In this document: positions 1 to 8,377 of the stretch, piece after piece
How positions within the stretch are numbered: the first letter of the stretch is position 1
How the letters are laid out: the number at the start of each line of letters is the position of its first letter
Assembly (NCBI RefSeq): GCF_041360795.1
Contig: NZ_JBFUPW010000004.1
Span: forward strand, 441,736 to 505,735
Length of the DNA stretch: 64,000 nucleotides
Direction: 5' to 3'
From: Arthrobacter_E sp041360795
GTDB taxonomy: Bacteria; Actinomycetota; Actinomycetes; Actinomycetales; Micrococcaceae
Notes under the pieces: generated by a model
Database searches by the model: none
Told to the model about the DNA's origin: nothing
Seen by the model: the letters and a program-made list of their open reading frames with translations, nothing else
Position numbers and translations under genes: made by a program

Positions 1-1741
1 CCATCGGGGTTGCGCCGGCCCCCGCTGATGATTGCTGTCGGGAATCGATCAGTGCTTGTTCTGCGATCGTGGGTGTGGGCGAGTTCGACTCCGGAGACGC
101 CTGTCCAAGCGATGCAGCAAAGGGCTTCGTGAGTGACAGTTGAGTTGCTGATGCCGGAACTCGGGCTGAAGTGAGTTTGATCTCCGTTTCTCGGTTGCCC
201 CTGTCAGGGTTTGCCGTTGCGCAGATGTTCGTGCTTTCCGTACCGTCCTGAAGAACTTCGTAGATTACTTCTTTTCCTGCAGGACGCGAATTGTCGACGT
301 ACTCAGAGTTACAGGTCATTCCGATCCGTGTTGCACCTTGAAAGGTGAGAGTTCCTTCGGGCGTGCGGACGACCTCTGACCTGACAATGGTGCGAGGACG
401 AGTGTCGGTCACTTGCTTTTTCCAGTTTACGACGCTGATCTGCGCGTCCGAACTGATCACCGCCGCGATGGTTGGTTTCGCCTGGTCCTGGTCCTCGATC
501 ACAATCCTCAAGTCCCGTGTTGCGAGCAAGGTGCCGGTCGAGCCATAAGCTTTTGCGCTGAAAGTGGTTTCGGTGGCGGGAAGCTTAAACGACGGGGTTG
601 TCGATTCGCCGACTTTTGCCCCAGAGAGATCAAAGATGCGGTACAGCGACGCTCCAACATACGGAGACATTTCAACGCTTCGCACTCCGTCGGCTCCGGT
701 TGAAGACCCAAGCACCTGGAACCCGGGTTTTGAGGGGCGTGCCTTGGTCAAAGCACTCTCAAGTTGGGACATGAACGAATCCCCAATGGCTGAAGACGTA
801 GCGATCACTCTTCCATCTTTGCCTTCGGATCCCCAGGAGCTCGCTTCTACCCCAATCGGTCCGGAGAGAGCAGATCCCGATGATGCAAAGCGAATAATTG
901 TTCCACTCACGGCACCTTCATAGATCGCTGGAATGGCTGCCGTTGCCGCTTGAGGAACGGAGATTCGGAACTTGCGAGTGTCGATGTTCTTACCCCGGAG
1001 GATGTCTACAACGTTTTGGTTGCGCTCCACCGGACCAGTTCCTTCAACGGAGATGGTGGGGTAGCCCAGAGCCTCAACCTTAGAGAGTGCTGCGGAGACG
1101 GCGGGGGCGTTTCCAACGAAGACGATGCGTTTCGGCTTCAGACGAGCAAGCGCTGACTCCTCAAAGCTATCCAATGTTGCGCCGATGGTTAGCAGAGGCG
1201 ACTTCTGGTAGGCCGAGGCCGACGCCGCGGTGACAAGGTCTGCCGTCTGTCCTCCATCGGTGATGTATAGCTCGTCCACTGGCGCACTGAAGCTAGTGGA
1301 TAGTGGAACATCGATCTCTAGTGGTCCGGCACCGGTTATCCACTGCTGGGTCGCAGTGACGGAATTGATCTGCTGACGGACGATTGACTTGGGGCTGAAG
1401 CTAGGGCCCACCATGATCGCTTCCTGTGCGCCGAGCCGGCGGATCTCATCGAGCACCGGTTGTGGTGCCGAGGTGTCTACGAGAAGCAGCGGCACGTTTT
1501 GACTGGCCGCAGCAGGCGTCGCGACCGCTGACGAAATGGCGTCTGCGGAGTCTACGACGAAGACCTTCGGTGCCCCTGTCGCCCACCGTGCCGACGAAAA
1601 TTGGATCGAGTAGGTGGTCGGGTTTGCCATTGCTTCCCTGCTCACCTTGGTTAGAGCGGCCGCCTTCGCGTCAGCCGGAAACGTGATACCGGCCAAGGTC
1701 GTTCCGGTCATGACAAGGGCAGCCACAAGGCCTGTGACCAT
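1..1741 (-). CDS. Cell-wall-binding-repeat (CWB2-like) exported protein, 3' end beyond window
   Basis: Reading the minus strand from ATG at 1741 gives 580 uninterrupted codons that run off the left edge, so the C-terminus is missing. A hydrophobic stretch (residues 1-20) ending in PADAKAA looks like a Sec signal peptide. Then come two or more alpha/beta repeats: residues ~50-105 contain KVFVVDSADAISSAV, VPLLLVD and AQEAIMVGP, and residues ~140-210 contain ELYITDGGQTADLV and RIVFVGN. This is the pattern of cell wall binding repeat 2 (PF04122), which anchors proteins to the envelope. The rest is Ser/Thr-rich and resembles a surface protein. The start is odd: the good GGAGG ribosome site at 1763-1767 precedes a TTG in another frame that encodes Lys-Lys-Gln-Lys (see findings). 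The family is fairly sure, the exact start is not. Confidence 0.75.
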   Translation of the reverse strand, partial: MVTGLVAALVMTGTTLAGITFPADAKAAALTKVSREAMANPTTYSIQFSSARWATGAPKVFVVDSADAISSAVATPAAASQNVPLLLVDTSAPQPVLDEIRRLGAQEAIMVGPSFSPKSIVRQQINSVTATQQWITGAGPLEIDVPLSTSFSAPVDELYITDGGQTADLVTAASASAYQKSPLLTIGATLDSFEESALARLKPKRIVFVGNAPAVSAALSKVEALGYPTISVEGTGPVERNQNVVDILRGKNIDTRKFRISVPQAATAAIPAIYEGAVSGTIIRFASSGSALSGPIGVEASSWGSEGKDGRVIATSSAIGDSFMSQLESALTKARPSKPGFQVLGSSTGADGVRSVEMSPYVGASLYRIFDLSGAKVGESTTPSFKLPATETTFSAKAYGSTGTLLATRDLRIVIEDQDQAKPTIAAVISSDAQISVVNWKKQVTDTRPRTIVRSEVVRTPEGTLTFQGATRIGMTCNSEYVDNSRPAGKEVIYEVLQDGTESTNICATANPDRGNRETEIKLTSARVPASATQLSLTKPFAASLGQASPESNSPTPTIAEQALIDSRQQSSAGAGATPM

Positions 1742-2296
1742 GGCTTTTGTTTCTTCAATTTTCCTCCGCTGTGCGGTGATGAACTGTCGGCCCCCGCCGA
1801 CTTACACGATTGTGATTCATGACAATAACATGCAACGTTGGCATCCAAAGGAGACACTGAGGCCGTGGGAGATGAACATCTGGCTAAGGCGGCTGGAACC
1901 GTTACAGTTAGAACCTCGAAGCTCCATCGCGTCAGGCAAGCCCACAGATGTCCTCGACACTCTCGAAGACTCACATCTCATCCACGGTCTCTAAGAAACT
2001 TCCGAAGCCTGAACTTGTCGTGATCGGCGATGGTAAGGTCCGCGATGACCGTGTCCGTGACCCCGGTCCGCCGCCTCGGCACTTCACCGATCCCGCACTC
2101 AAGCGCACAACCTAGTCTCAATGTGGCCGGCAACACATCACCAACAAACTCCTAGAATCAGCCCAGGCGGTGGTGCATTGGCGGGTTGAGACCGCCAACG
2201 AATTTGGCTCAGCCAGGAACACCAACAAGTGGACCGTCTATCAGCAGAAGAGCGCCCGATAATGAAGTGTCAGTGTTGCCGTGTAGAACGGCTCGT
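1742..2296. other. Intergenic region, no recognised gene
   Basis: No ORF here has convincing codon structure or homology that I recognise. An ATG ORF at 1948-2115 (+, 55 codons, ends RHFTDPALKRT) could be the tail of a decayed gene, but it has no ribosome site and no recognisable family. The left part must hold the promoter of the minus-strand surface protein. Confidence 0.4.
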
Positions 2297-2740
2297 ATGG
2301 ACCAGGTACCGCTCCCACCGTTCACGGTGACTTCAGCTGCGATCTCTCAAATTGCATCCCTCGGCGGTGCTGTCATGGTTGACATTGAGGAAGGAGGGTG
2401 CTGCGGGCTGATCTACACCTATGAGGTGATCAATCCCGAAATCACAGTGGGAACAGCCACTGAGCGCTACGGCTGCCCGGGGGCGTGGCTGCTGGTCAGC
2501 ACCCGCGCTCAGGACTTCCTCCCGGGCGCCACTTTGGACTACTCGGACCGGGTACGACCGCCCCGAATCCGTGTGATTTGTAACCCCAACACGCCAGACG
2601 TCTGGGCATGTCGGCGCTCATTCGGAAAGCCCTGGCCCGGGCCCGGCCAAACAGCATGCTGCTCCTATCGACCCATGCTCTGGGATGACCAATATGATCC
2701 ACCAGCGGCCTGGAAACGGCAGACGGGCTATTCCGACTGA
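2297..2740 (+). CDS. IscA/HesB-like Fe-S cluster biosynthesis family protein, divergent cysteines
   Basis: 147 residues. The opening FTVTSAAISQIASLGG and then EEGGCCGLIYTYEV (Cys35, Cys36) match the A-type carrier fold (HesB/IscA/ErpA), where GGCSG carries the first ligand. FLPGATLDYSD (74-84) and CNPNTPDVWACRRSFG (95-110) match the conserved GATLDY and NPN...CGCGSSF segments. The C-terminal CxC ligand pair of true carriers is reduced to a single Cys105, while Cys60, Cys95 and a Cys121-Cys122 pair in a 37-residue extension are extra. It may therefore bind a metal or cluster differently. ATG 2297 is preferred over an upstream in-frame ATG at 2186 because homology begins here. No clear Shine-Dalgarno. 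Not linked to suf genes. Confidence 0.6.
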   Translation: MDQVPLPPFTVTSAAISQIASLGGAVMVDIEEGGCCGLIYTYEVINPEITVGTATERYGCPGAWLLVSTRAQDFLPGATLDYSDRVRPPRIRVICNPNTPDVWACRRSFGKPWPGPGQTACCSYRPMLWDDQYDPPAAWKRQTGYSD

Positions 2741-2899
2741 ATTCCCCGGCTTCGTCAACCACTGGCTACACCCGGCCCGCCCACGTCGAAGGGTTCGGGC
2801 CAACACATTGTCACCATTCGAGGTGAGTCAGAAACGACCGATTTCGCCAGAGCGGTTAGCGAACCCGACCGTGGCGAGAGCGGGCAGGTGGCGGTGGCG

Positions 2900-3397
2900 T
2901 CAGTCGCCGATCGAGGGGCGCGCGGGCGCGACCATGTACTCGCCCATCGTGGTGCAGATCTCGTGGAGTAGTCGAGTGAATGTCTCGATGGTGTCGGGGG
3001 AATACTTTGTGAGGACATTGGCGATGTTCGCGCCCAGCGGGTCAAAGTAGTCGTCGGCGATCGCTTGCACCCCCGGGGTGGAGTGCAGCGTGACGATGCG
3101 GCGGTCTGCGTGTACGCGGCTGCGGGTGACGTGACCTGCGCTCTCCAACCGGTTGAGCAGTGATGAGGTGGCGCCGAAGGTAAGCCCAATGATGTCGCTG
3201 AGCCTGGCCGGCGAGAGGGGGTCGCCTCTTTCCTCTGCTGCGAGGATCTCGATCATCGCGGTGGCGTCCGTCGAGTGCAGCCCTTCGCGCGCTGCGAACG
3301 CTCGAGCGACGTTGGCGTAGGTGGCGCCGTACTCGCGCAGGGCTTCGTTGAAGAGATAGTGCCCCACAGGCACCGCGACCGTTTCCTCGTTCTCCAT
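2900..3397 (-). CDS. MarR family transcriptional regulator
   Basis: 165 residues. A winged helix of MarR type: LSPARLSDIIGLTFGATSSLLNRLESAGHVTRSRVHADRRIVTLHST contains the recognition helix and the DRR wing motif. ATG 3397 is chosen because AGGAG lies six bases upstream; longer in-frame starts lack this. It is divergent from a drug-type exporter and a FAD monooxygenase, and an inverted repeat in between is a likely operator. The usual role of such an arrangement is repression relieved by a phenolic or drug-like ligand. The ligand is unknown. Confidence 0.85.
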   Translation of the reverse strand: MENEETVAVPVGHYLFNEALREYGATYANVARAFAAREGLHSTDATAMIEILAAEERGDPLSPARLSDIIGLTFGATSSLLNRLESAGHVTRSRVHADRRIVTLHSTPGVQAIADDYFDPLGANIANVLTKYSPDTIETFTRLLHEICTTMGEYMVAPARPSIGD

Positions 3398-3475
3398 CGG
3401 CATCTCCTCACGTGGCACACCGCTCTGCCGCCGGTTGCAGTTTATCACTCCGTCAAGCTATTCTATGGTCAAGTT

Positions 3476-3490
3476 ATTTGATCATCAAAT
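3476..3490. promoter_or_regulatory. Candidate MarR operator (inverted repeat)
   Basis: ATTTGA-TCA-TCAAAT, perfect 6-bp arms, lies in the marR/exporter divergent region 17 bp before the exporter ATG. Just upstream is a direct repeat GTCAAGnTATT at 3452-3462 and 3468-3478. Size and place fit a MarR dimer site; binding is inferred. Confidence 0.5.
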
Positions 3491-3506
3491 GTTTTGGAGT
3501 GTGTTC

Positions 3507-5132
3507 ATGGCTGTGTCTGCCGGAGCCCGTCGTTGGATAGGGCTGATAGCCGTGGCGCTGGGTGTGGCGCTGATCGTCGTCGACACGACGATTGTGAACG
3601 TCATCACCCCGTCAGTGATTGATGACCTGGGGATCAACTCCAGCCAGGCGCAGTGGATTCAGGAGTCCTACGCGATCGTCTTCGCTGCTCTGCTGCTGGT
3701 CGTCGGTCGTATCGCCGATCTATGGGGCTCGAAGACAGTCTTTGTCGTCGGTGTTGTCATCTTCGGAGTGACGAGCTTGCTCGCAGGACTCGCCCCGAAT
3801 GGGGAGACACTGATCCTCGCTCGTTTCCTGCAGGGGGTGGGAGCGGCCGCGATCCTGCCGACGTCACTGGCTCTGTTGAACCACGCCTTCACGGGACCGG
3901 CACGCGGCAAAGCCTTCGCCGTCTGGGGGTCGACGATCGGCGCAGCCACGGCTCTCGGCCCGGTTCTCGGCGGCTGGCTATCGGAGAACTCCTCGTGGCG
4001 GTGGGCGTTCGGCATCAACATCCCGCTGACGATCGCCATTCTGATCATCGCGGCACTGTTCCTCTCGCAGCCGGGCAAGTCGAAGGGCGGAGTGGACCTC
4101 GTCGGCGCCGTCCTGTCGATCATCGGCCTCGGGCTGTTGGCTTTCGGTCTCGTCGAAGGCCGCGTCTATGGCTGGGTGATGAGCGAGGAAAGGTTCGAGC
4201 TGTTCGAATGGACCTGGGACTCGGGTCTGTCTCCCGCGTTCGTCGCCCTGGTGATCTCCGCGCTGCTGCTGCTCCTATTTGTTTGGCGGCAGGTCATCGT
4301 CAGCCGGGGTCGTAGCAGGCATCAGCCGCTGATGGACACGAAATTGTTCTCTATCGCTTCGTTCCGTAACGGCAACATCGCGACGCTCATCATCGGGCTG
4401 GGCGAGTTCGGCATCATCGCGGTTCTGCCGTTGTGGCTGCAGTTCACGCTCGACTACACGCCGCTGCAGGCCGGTCTCGCGCTGGTGCCGATCGCAATCG
4501 GCAGCTTCGTGGCCAGCGGCGCGAGCTTCCCGATGTCAGGCAAGCTCACACCCCTCACCTTGGTACGCATCGGCCTGATCCTGGAAGTAGCCGGCCTCGC
4601 AGGCCTCGGCGTGGTGGCGGCGTTCACCGATGCGAACTGGTTCCTCATCTCCGTCGTACTGTTCTTCTACGGCATCGGTGTCGGGTTCGCCACCGCACAG
4701 GTCACGAACGTCGTTCTCGCCGACGTCCCGGCCGACGAAGGCGGACAGAGCTCCGGAATCCAGAGCACCTTCCGTCAACTCGGCTCGGCACTCGGTATCG
4801 CCGCCCTCACCACGGTGTTCTTCTCCACGCTCGGAAGTACCCTGCAGCACCGGCTCGAAGACAAGGGCCTGTCCGTGACCGACGCGACAAAGTTCAGCGA
4901 CGCGGTCACCGACAGCGCCGGCGCCGCGATCGGTCCGATCAGGGAGATCCCCGGCTACGGTTTCGTGGCCGATATCGCTCGCGACGCGATGACCCACGCC
5001 GTCATGCTCGGTTCTCTGCTCGCTGCGGGATTCCTGGTTGTCGGTGTCATTGCCACATTCCTCATCCCGAACAACGAGGCGGCCGGCCACAGCTCAATGC
5101 CTGAAGCAGTTGAGTCGAACCCCGCCGACTAG
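3507..5132 (+). CDS. MFS transporter, DHA2 (14-TM) drug exporter
   Basis: 541 residues with about 14 hydrophobic segments. Motif-C-like and DHA2 hallmarks are visible: VVDTTIVNVITPSVIDDLG in TM1, WIQESYAIVFAALLLVVGRIADLWG (motif A region), and FLQGVGAAAILPTSLALL. The C-terminal half carries DVPADEGGQSSGIQSTFRQLGSALG, typical of EmrB/QacA proteins. It probably exports toxic organic compounds by proton antiport across the inner membrane. ATG 3507 is chosen because GGAG lies seven bases upstream. The next gene, an FAD monooxygenase, follows 205 bp later on the same strand. Confidence 0.9.
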   Translation: MAVSAGARRWIGLIAVALGVALIVVDTTIVNVITPSVIDDLGINSSQAQWIQESYAIVFAALLLVVGRIADLWGSKTVFVVGVVIFGVTSLLAGLAPNGETLILARFLQGVGAAAILPTSLALLNHAFTGPARGKAFAVWGSTIGAATALGPVLGGWLSENSSWRWAFGINIPLTIAILIIAALFLSQPGKSKGGVDLVGAVLSIIGLGLLAFGLVEGRVYGWVMSEERFELFEWTWDSGLSPAFVALVISALLLLLFVWRQVIVSRGRSRHQPLMDTKLFSIASFRNGNIATLIIGLGEFGIIAVLPLWLQFTLDYTPLQAGLALVPIAIGSFVASGASFPMSGKLTPLTLVRIGLILEVAGLAGLGVVAAFTDANWFLISVVLFFYGIGVGFATAQVTNVVLADVPADEGGQSSGIQSTFRQLGSALGIAALTTVFFSTLGSTLQHRLEDKGLSVTDATKFSDAVTDSAGAAIGPIREIPGYGFVADIARDAMTHAVMLGSLLAAGFLVVGVIATFLIPNNEAAGHSSMPEAVESNPAD

Positions 5133-5337
5133 TCCGCCCACGCGGATCCCGCGCACCAGCGCCCTCCTCCGACGCCCCTGCGTTGCTTGGAGGGCACTGG
5201 TCATCCAATAGCCTCAGAGAACTCGTCCGCGGCGCCGCCCGTGAGAAGCCCAGGCCGGTGACGGTGAGCCCGACGACCGTGCGATTACGACAACCGCAGC
5301 CGCGAACCGCAATGCGACCATCAAAGGACCCCACTCC

Positions 5338-6534
5338 ATGAGCAAGAAGACCGTGCTAATCTCCGGGGCGAGCATCGCCGGCCCGACACTGGCCTACTGG
5401 CTGCACAGATACGGATGGGAAACCACCATCATCGAACGAGCCCCGGAACTTCGAACCGGCGGCCAGAACATCGACATACGCGGCGCCGGCCAAACGATCG
5501 CATGCCGCATGGGCATCGAACACACCATCCGGGACGCAACCACCGGTGAAGTCGGAACCCGCTTCGTCGACGCCCACGGACACACCGTCGCAGCATCACG
5601 CGTCAGCGACGGGGGTGGCGGGGCCACCGCTGAACTCGAGATCCTCCGGGGCGATCTCGCACGCATCCTCGTCGACGCGACCACGCCCGGCACGAAGTAC
5701 AACTTCGGCGACACCATCACCGCACTACACCACAACCAGAACGACGTCACCGTCTCCTTCGCAAATGGGGAGGACCGCACCTTCGATCTCGTCGTCCTCG
5801 CCGAAGGCAAGAACTCCCGCTCCAGAGACCTCGCCTTCAACGACGTCACCATCCGCCCACTCGGCCTCTACACCGCATTCCTCACGATCCCCCGCCTCGA
5901 CGCCGACACCCAGTGGGCCCGCTGGTACAACGCCACCGGGGGCCGCGCGATCATCCTCCGCCCCGACAACAAGGGCACCACCCGCGCCGCCCTGTCCTTC
6001 ATCTCCGACCGTGCCGGCTACGACGACCGGGACCCCGACGCTCAAAAGCGCGTCCTGAAAACCGTATTCAAGGACGCGGGCTGGGAAGCACCTCGAGTCC
6101 TCGACGCCCTCGACAGCGAATCGGACATGTACTTCGAATACCTCGGGCAGGTCCAGATGCCTCAATGGTCCACCGGACGCATCGCCGTCGTCGGAGACGC
6201 AGCCGCATGCGCCTCCCCAATCAGCGGCATGGGAACTAGCCTCGCACTCGTCGGCGCATACGTCCTCGCCGGAGAACTCGCAGCACACGTCGACCACCGA
6301 GACGCCTTCCGCGGCTACGAACGCATCATGCGCCCCTACGTCGAACAAGCCCAGAACCTGCCCCCAGGAACCCCGCGTCTAGCCAACCCCAAGTCCGCAC
6401 CGGGAATCGCTCTCCTCCGACTCGCGCTCAAGATCGGGACGTCCCGCGCCTTCGACATCATCGGCGACCGGTTCTTCTCCCCACCCGCAGAGAAGATCGA
6501 GCTACCCGACTACCAGCACCTCGAACAGCACTAG
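5338..6534 (+). CDS. FAD-dependent monooxygenase, TetX/PHBH-like
   Basis: 398 residues of the class A flavoprotein hydroxylase fold. VLISGASIAGPTLAYWL near the start is a GxGxxG-type FAD site; IIERAPELRTGGQNIDIRG is the next FAD-contact strand. GRIAVVGDAAACASPISGMGTSLALVGAYVLA (~residues 280-310) is the conserved GD motif binding the FAD pyrophosphate. Such enzymes hydroxylate aromatic or polyketide substrates with NAD(P)H and O2; tetracycline destructases are one branch. With an exporter and a MarR regulator next to it, the likely task is detoxification. The sequence does not show the substrate, so tetX is not assigned. AAAGGA upstream serves as ribosome site. Confidence 0.8.
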   Translation: MSKKTVLISGASIAGPTLAYWLHRYGWETTIIERAPELRTGGQNIDIRGAGQTIACRMGIEHTIRDATTGEVGTRFVDAHGHTVAASRVSDGGGGATAELEILRGDLARILVDATTPGTKYNFGDTITALHHNQNDVTVSFANGEDRTFDLVVLAEGKNSRSRDLAFNDVTIRPLGLYTAFLTIPRLDADTQWARWYNATGGRAIILRPDNKGTTRAALSFISDRAGYDDRDPDAQKRVLKTVFKDAGWEAPRVLDALDSESDMYFEYLGQVQMPQWSTGRIAVVGDAAACASPISGMGTSLALVGAYVLAGELAAHVDHRDAFRGYERIMRPYVEQAQNLPPGTPRLANPKSAPGIALLRLALKIGTSRAFDIIGDRFFSPPAEKIELPDYQHLEQH

Positions 6535-6905
6535 CAAGTGCTCCCGCGGACGGCGACGCGATGCTCTTAGAAGCCGAAGGTGCCGACTACCACGAAGCCA
6601 GTGAACGGCTCTGGAACCTCGCGAACTCACTCGCGAGCACCCCGCCGGTCGCTGGACCACACTGGCCCTCCAGGATTTGCAGCCTCCGCGGCCCAGTAGG
6701 GCTGCTGGTATAGAACAATCGCAATTAATGCCTGGACCGGCGTCGACTGCACGACACAGCAAGTAAAATGACCACCAGATCATTCCGACCGGCACTCTTC
6801 ACCGCAGCCTTGCGCGGATAACGGACCAAACCCACGGACCTCTCCGGCGCGTCAGAAACGACCGATATTGACTCGCCCAGGAAAGGAAGCGCATAAGCTG
6901 ACGCA
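6535..6905. other. Gene-poor spacer
   Basis: No supported gene. A 50-codon ORF from ATG 6561 (MLLEAEGADYHEASERLWN...) lacks a ribosome site and is not recognised. It could be a remnant. Confidence 0.35.
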
Positions 6906-7076
6906 ATGCCTGACAACACTTTTTCGAGCGAACGGCCCTATGACGAGCTGCACGCTACCGTGGTCGACGCGCTTCGCCATGACCTGCCGAGCGACATCTC
7001 AGCTCACGCCGCTCATGAGGTCCTAGAGCGACTGCGGGACCAAGGGCTTCCCATCCCTGAACGAGACACCGTTTAG
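6906..7076 (+). CDS. Small hypothetical protein (56 aa)
   Basis: ATG 6906 to TAG 7076. The predicted protein is acidic and helical (DELHATVVDALRHDLPSD, HEVLERLRDQGLPIPERD), and its codon third positions are G/C-biased as in real genes here. An AAGGAAG sequence lies rather far (about 17 bases) upstream. No family recognised; no operon partner. Confidence 0.4.
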   Translation: MPDNTFSSERPYDELHATVVDALRHDLPSDISAHAAHEVLERLRDQGLPIPERDTV

Positions 7077-7406
7077 GCCTTCAAGCTATCGGTTGGCGTT
7101 CCAGGCCGGCCCTTTCATGCCCCGCGATCAATCGCTCCCTTTCCAGCTCTCCGGCCGCAGCCACTCGACCACGACGATGCCCCTGCAGGTATGGCTCACA
7201 GGTAGAGACCAAGAGGTCCCCAAGATCATCCAGTACGTCGAGGCGAAGGCGACGACTACGCGACAGCCCTGGAGGCTCCGGAGCAGCCGTGCGGGCCGGA
7301 TCCGCGGCAATTTCCATCCACGCCGGCTAGAACTCCACGGAACCACGGCCGCCCAATAAATGAGACGAAATAGTCCACACTCTGGACTTCGGGCTACGCT
7401 GGGACC
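7077..7406. other. Spacer with ambiguous ORFs
   Basis: Several overlapping short ORFs exist on both strands. The minus-strand one at 7081-7317 (DVLDDLGDLLVSTCEPYLQG...) has the most protein-like composition but no start signal or homology I can name. The right end carries the promoter of the next gene. Confidence 0.3.
7395..7400 (+). promoter_or_regulatory. -10 hexamer of a probable leaderless promoter
   Basis: TACGCT ends six bases before the GTG at 7407, so transcription should begin at or next to the start codon. No Shine-Dalgarno is present between them. Confidence 0.45.
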
Positions 7407-8342
7407 GTGTTGGGAGTTCTCGCCGGTTTCTTCGTGGTCTGGGCCATCATCGGGGTGGGCTGGTTCGTCGGCCGCCGCGGAATCCTAGGACCGAACGCCG
7501 GCCAGACCCTCAGCCGCCTGGCCTTCTTCGTCGCCAGCCCCGCACTGCTGTTCGAGACCCTGTCCAAGGCGCGCCTCGAGGACGTCCTCGGCCCGCAGCT
7601 CGCGGTGGCCGCCATCAGCGGCACCGCCGTCGGGATCGCCTACCTCCTGGTCAGCAAGCTCCTCCTGAAGCGCGACAGCCCGGAGAGCATCATCGGCGCC
7701 ATGAGCGCCAGCCAGGCGAACAGCGCCAACCTCGGCATCCCGATCGCGGTCTACGTGCTCGGCGACGCCTCCTACGTCGCTCCCCTGCTGATCTTCCAGC
7801 TGGCCTTCTACAACCCGCTGAACCTGATGCTCCTGGATGCGACGCTCGGCGGGCGCAGCACGCGGCAGAACCCCGTGTTCAAGTTCCTCCTGATCATCCT
7901 CAGGAACCCTGTCATCGTGGCGTCGGCCCTCGCCCTGGCGCTCTCCGCGCTGCACCTCCGGCTCCCGGATCTGGTGCTGCAGCCGATCCACTTCATCGGC
8001 GGCGCCGCCGTCCCCGCGATGCTCATGTCGTTCGGCATGTCTCTGAACGGGAACCGGCCGCTGTCCGCCGCGAGCGGGCGCCGCACGGACATCCTGGTGG
8101 CGTCGTCCTTCAAGCTGCTGCTGCACCCGGTGCTCGCGTTCCTGGCGGCACACTTCATCCTGGGGCTCGACGGTCATGGCCTGTTCGCAGCCACGATCGC
8201 CGGAGCACTGCCTACCGCGCAGAACGTGTTCGTCGCGGCGAACCGCTATCAGCAGGGCGTGACGATCGCCAAGGACACGGTGCTGATCACCACGATCATC
8301 GCCGTCCCGGCCATGCTGGTGATCGCCGCGTTCCTGCACTGA
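7407..8342 (+). CDS. AEC family (auxin efflux carrier-like) transporter
   Basis: 311 residues, about ten hydrophobic segments in two five-helix halves. FFVVWAIIGVGWFVGRRG at the N-terminus and ASQANSANLGIPIAVYVLGD (~residues 92-112) are typical of the bacterial branch of the AEC/Mem_trans family (PF03547), which moves organic acids or other anions across the membrane. Translation begins at GTG 7407, six bases after a TACGCT hexamer, suggesting a leaderless mRNA. It converges on the glycosidase gene, whose stop is 35 bp away. The substrate cannot be read from the sequence. Confidence 0.85.
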   Translation: MLGVLAGFFVVWAIIGVGWFVGRRGILGPNAGQTLSRLAFFVASPALLFETLSKARLEDVLGPQLAVAAISGTAVGIAYLLVSKLLLKRDSPESIIGAMSASQANSANLGIPIAVYVLGDASYVAPLLIFQLAFYNPLNLMLLDATLGGRSTRQNPVFKFLLIILRNPVIVASALALALSALHLRLPDLVLQPIHFIGGAAVPAMLMSFGMSLNGNRPLSAASGRRTDILVASSFKLLLHPVLAFLAAHFILGLDGHGLFAATIAGALPTAQNVFVAANRYQQGVTIAKDTVLITTIIAVPAMLVIAAFLH

Positions 8343-8377
8343 GGTCACGGGGCCCGCTCCGATTCGCCAGCCCTGAC

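Noticed and set aside
1948..2115. Short ORF ending RHFTDPALKRT
   Set aside because: No ribosome site, no recognised family; listed only as part of the spacer.
5338..6534. Calling the FAD monooxygenase tetX
   Set aside because: Only the general fold motifs are visible; substrate residues cannot be judged, and several related families share them.
7081..7317. Minus-strand 78-codon ORF
   Set aside because: Protein-like composition but no start signal and competing frames on both strands.
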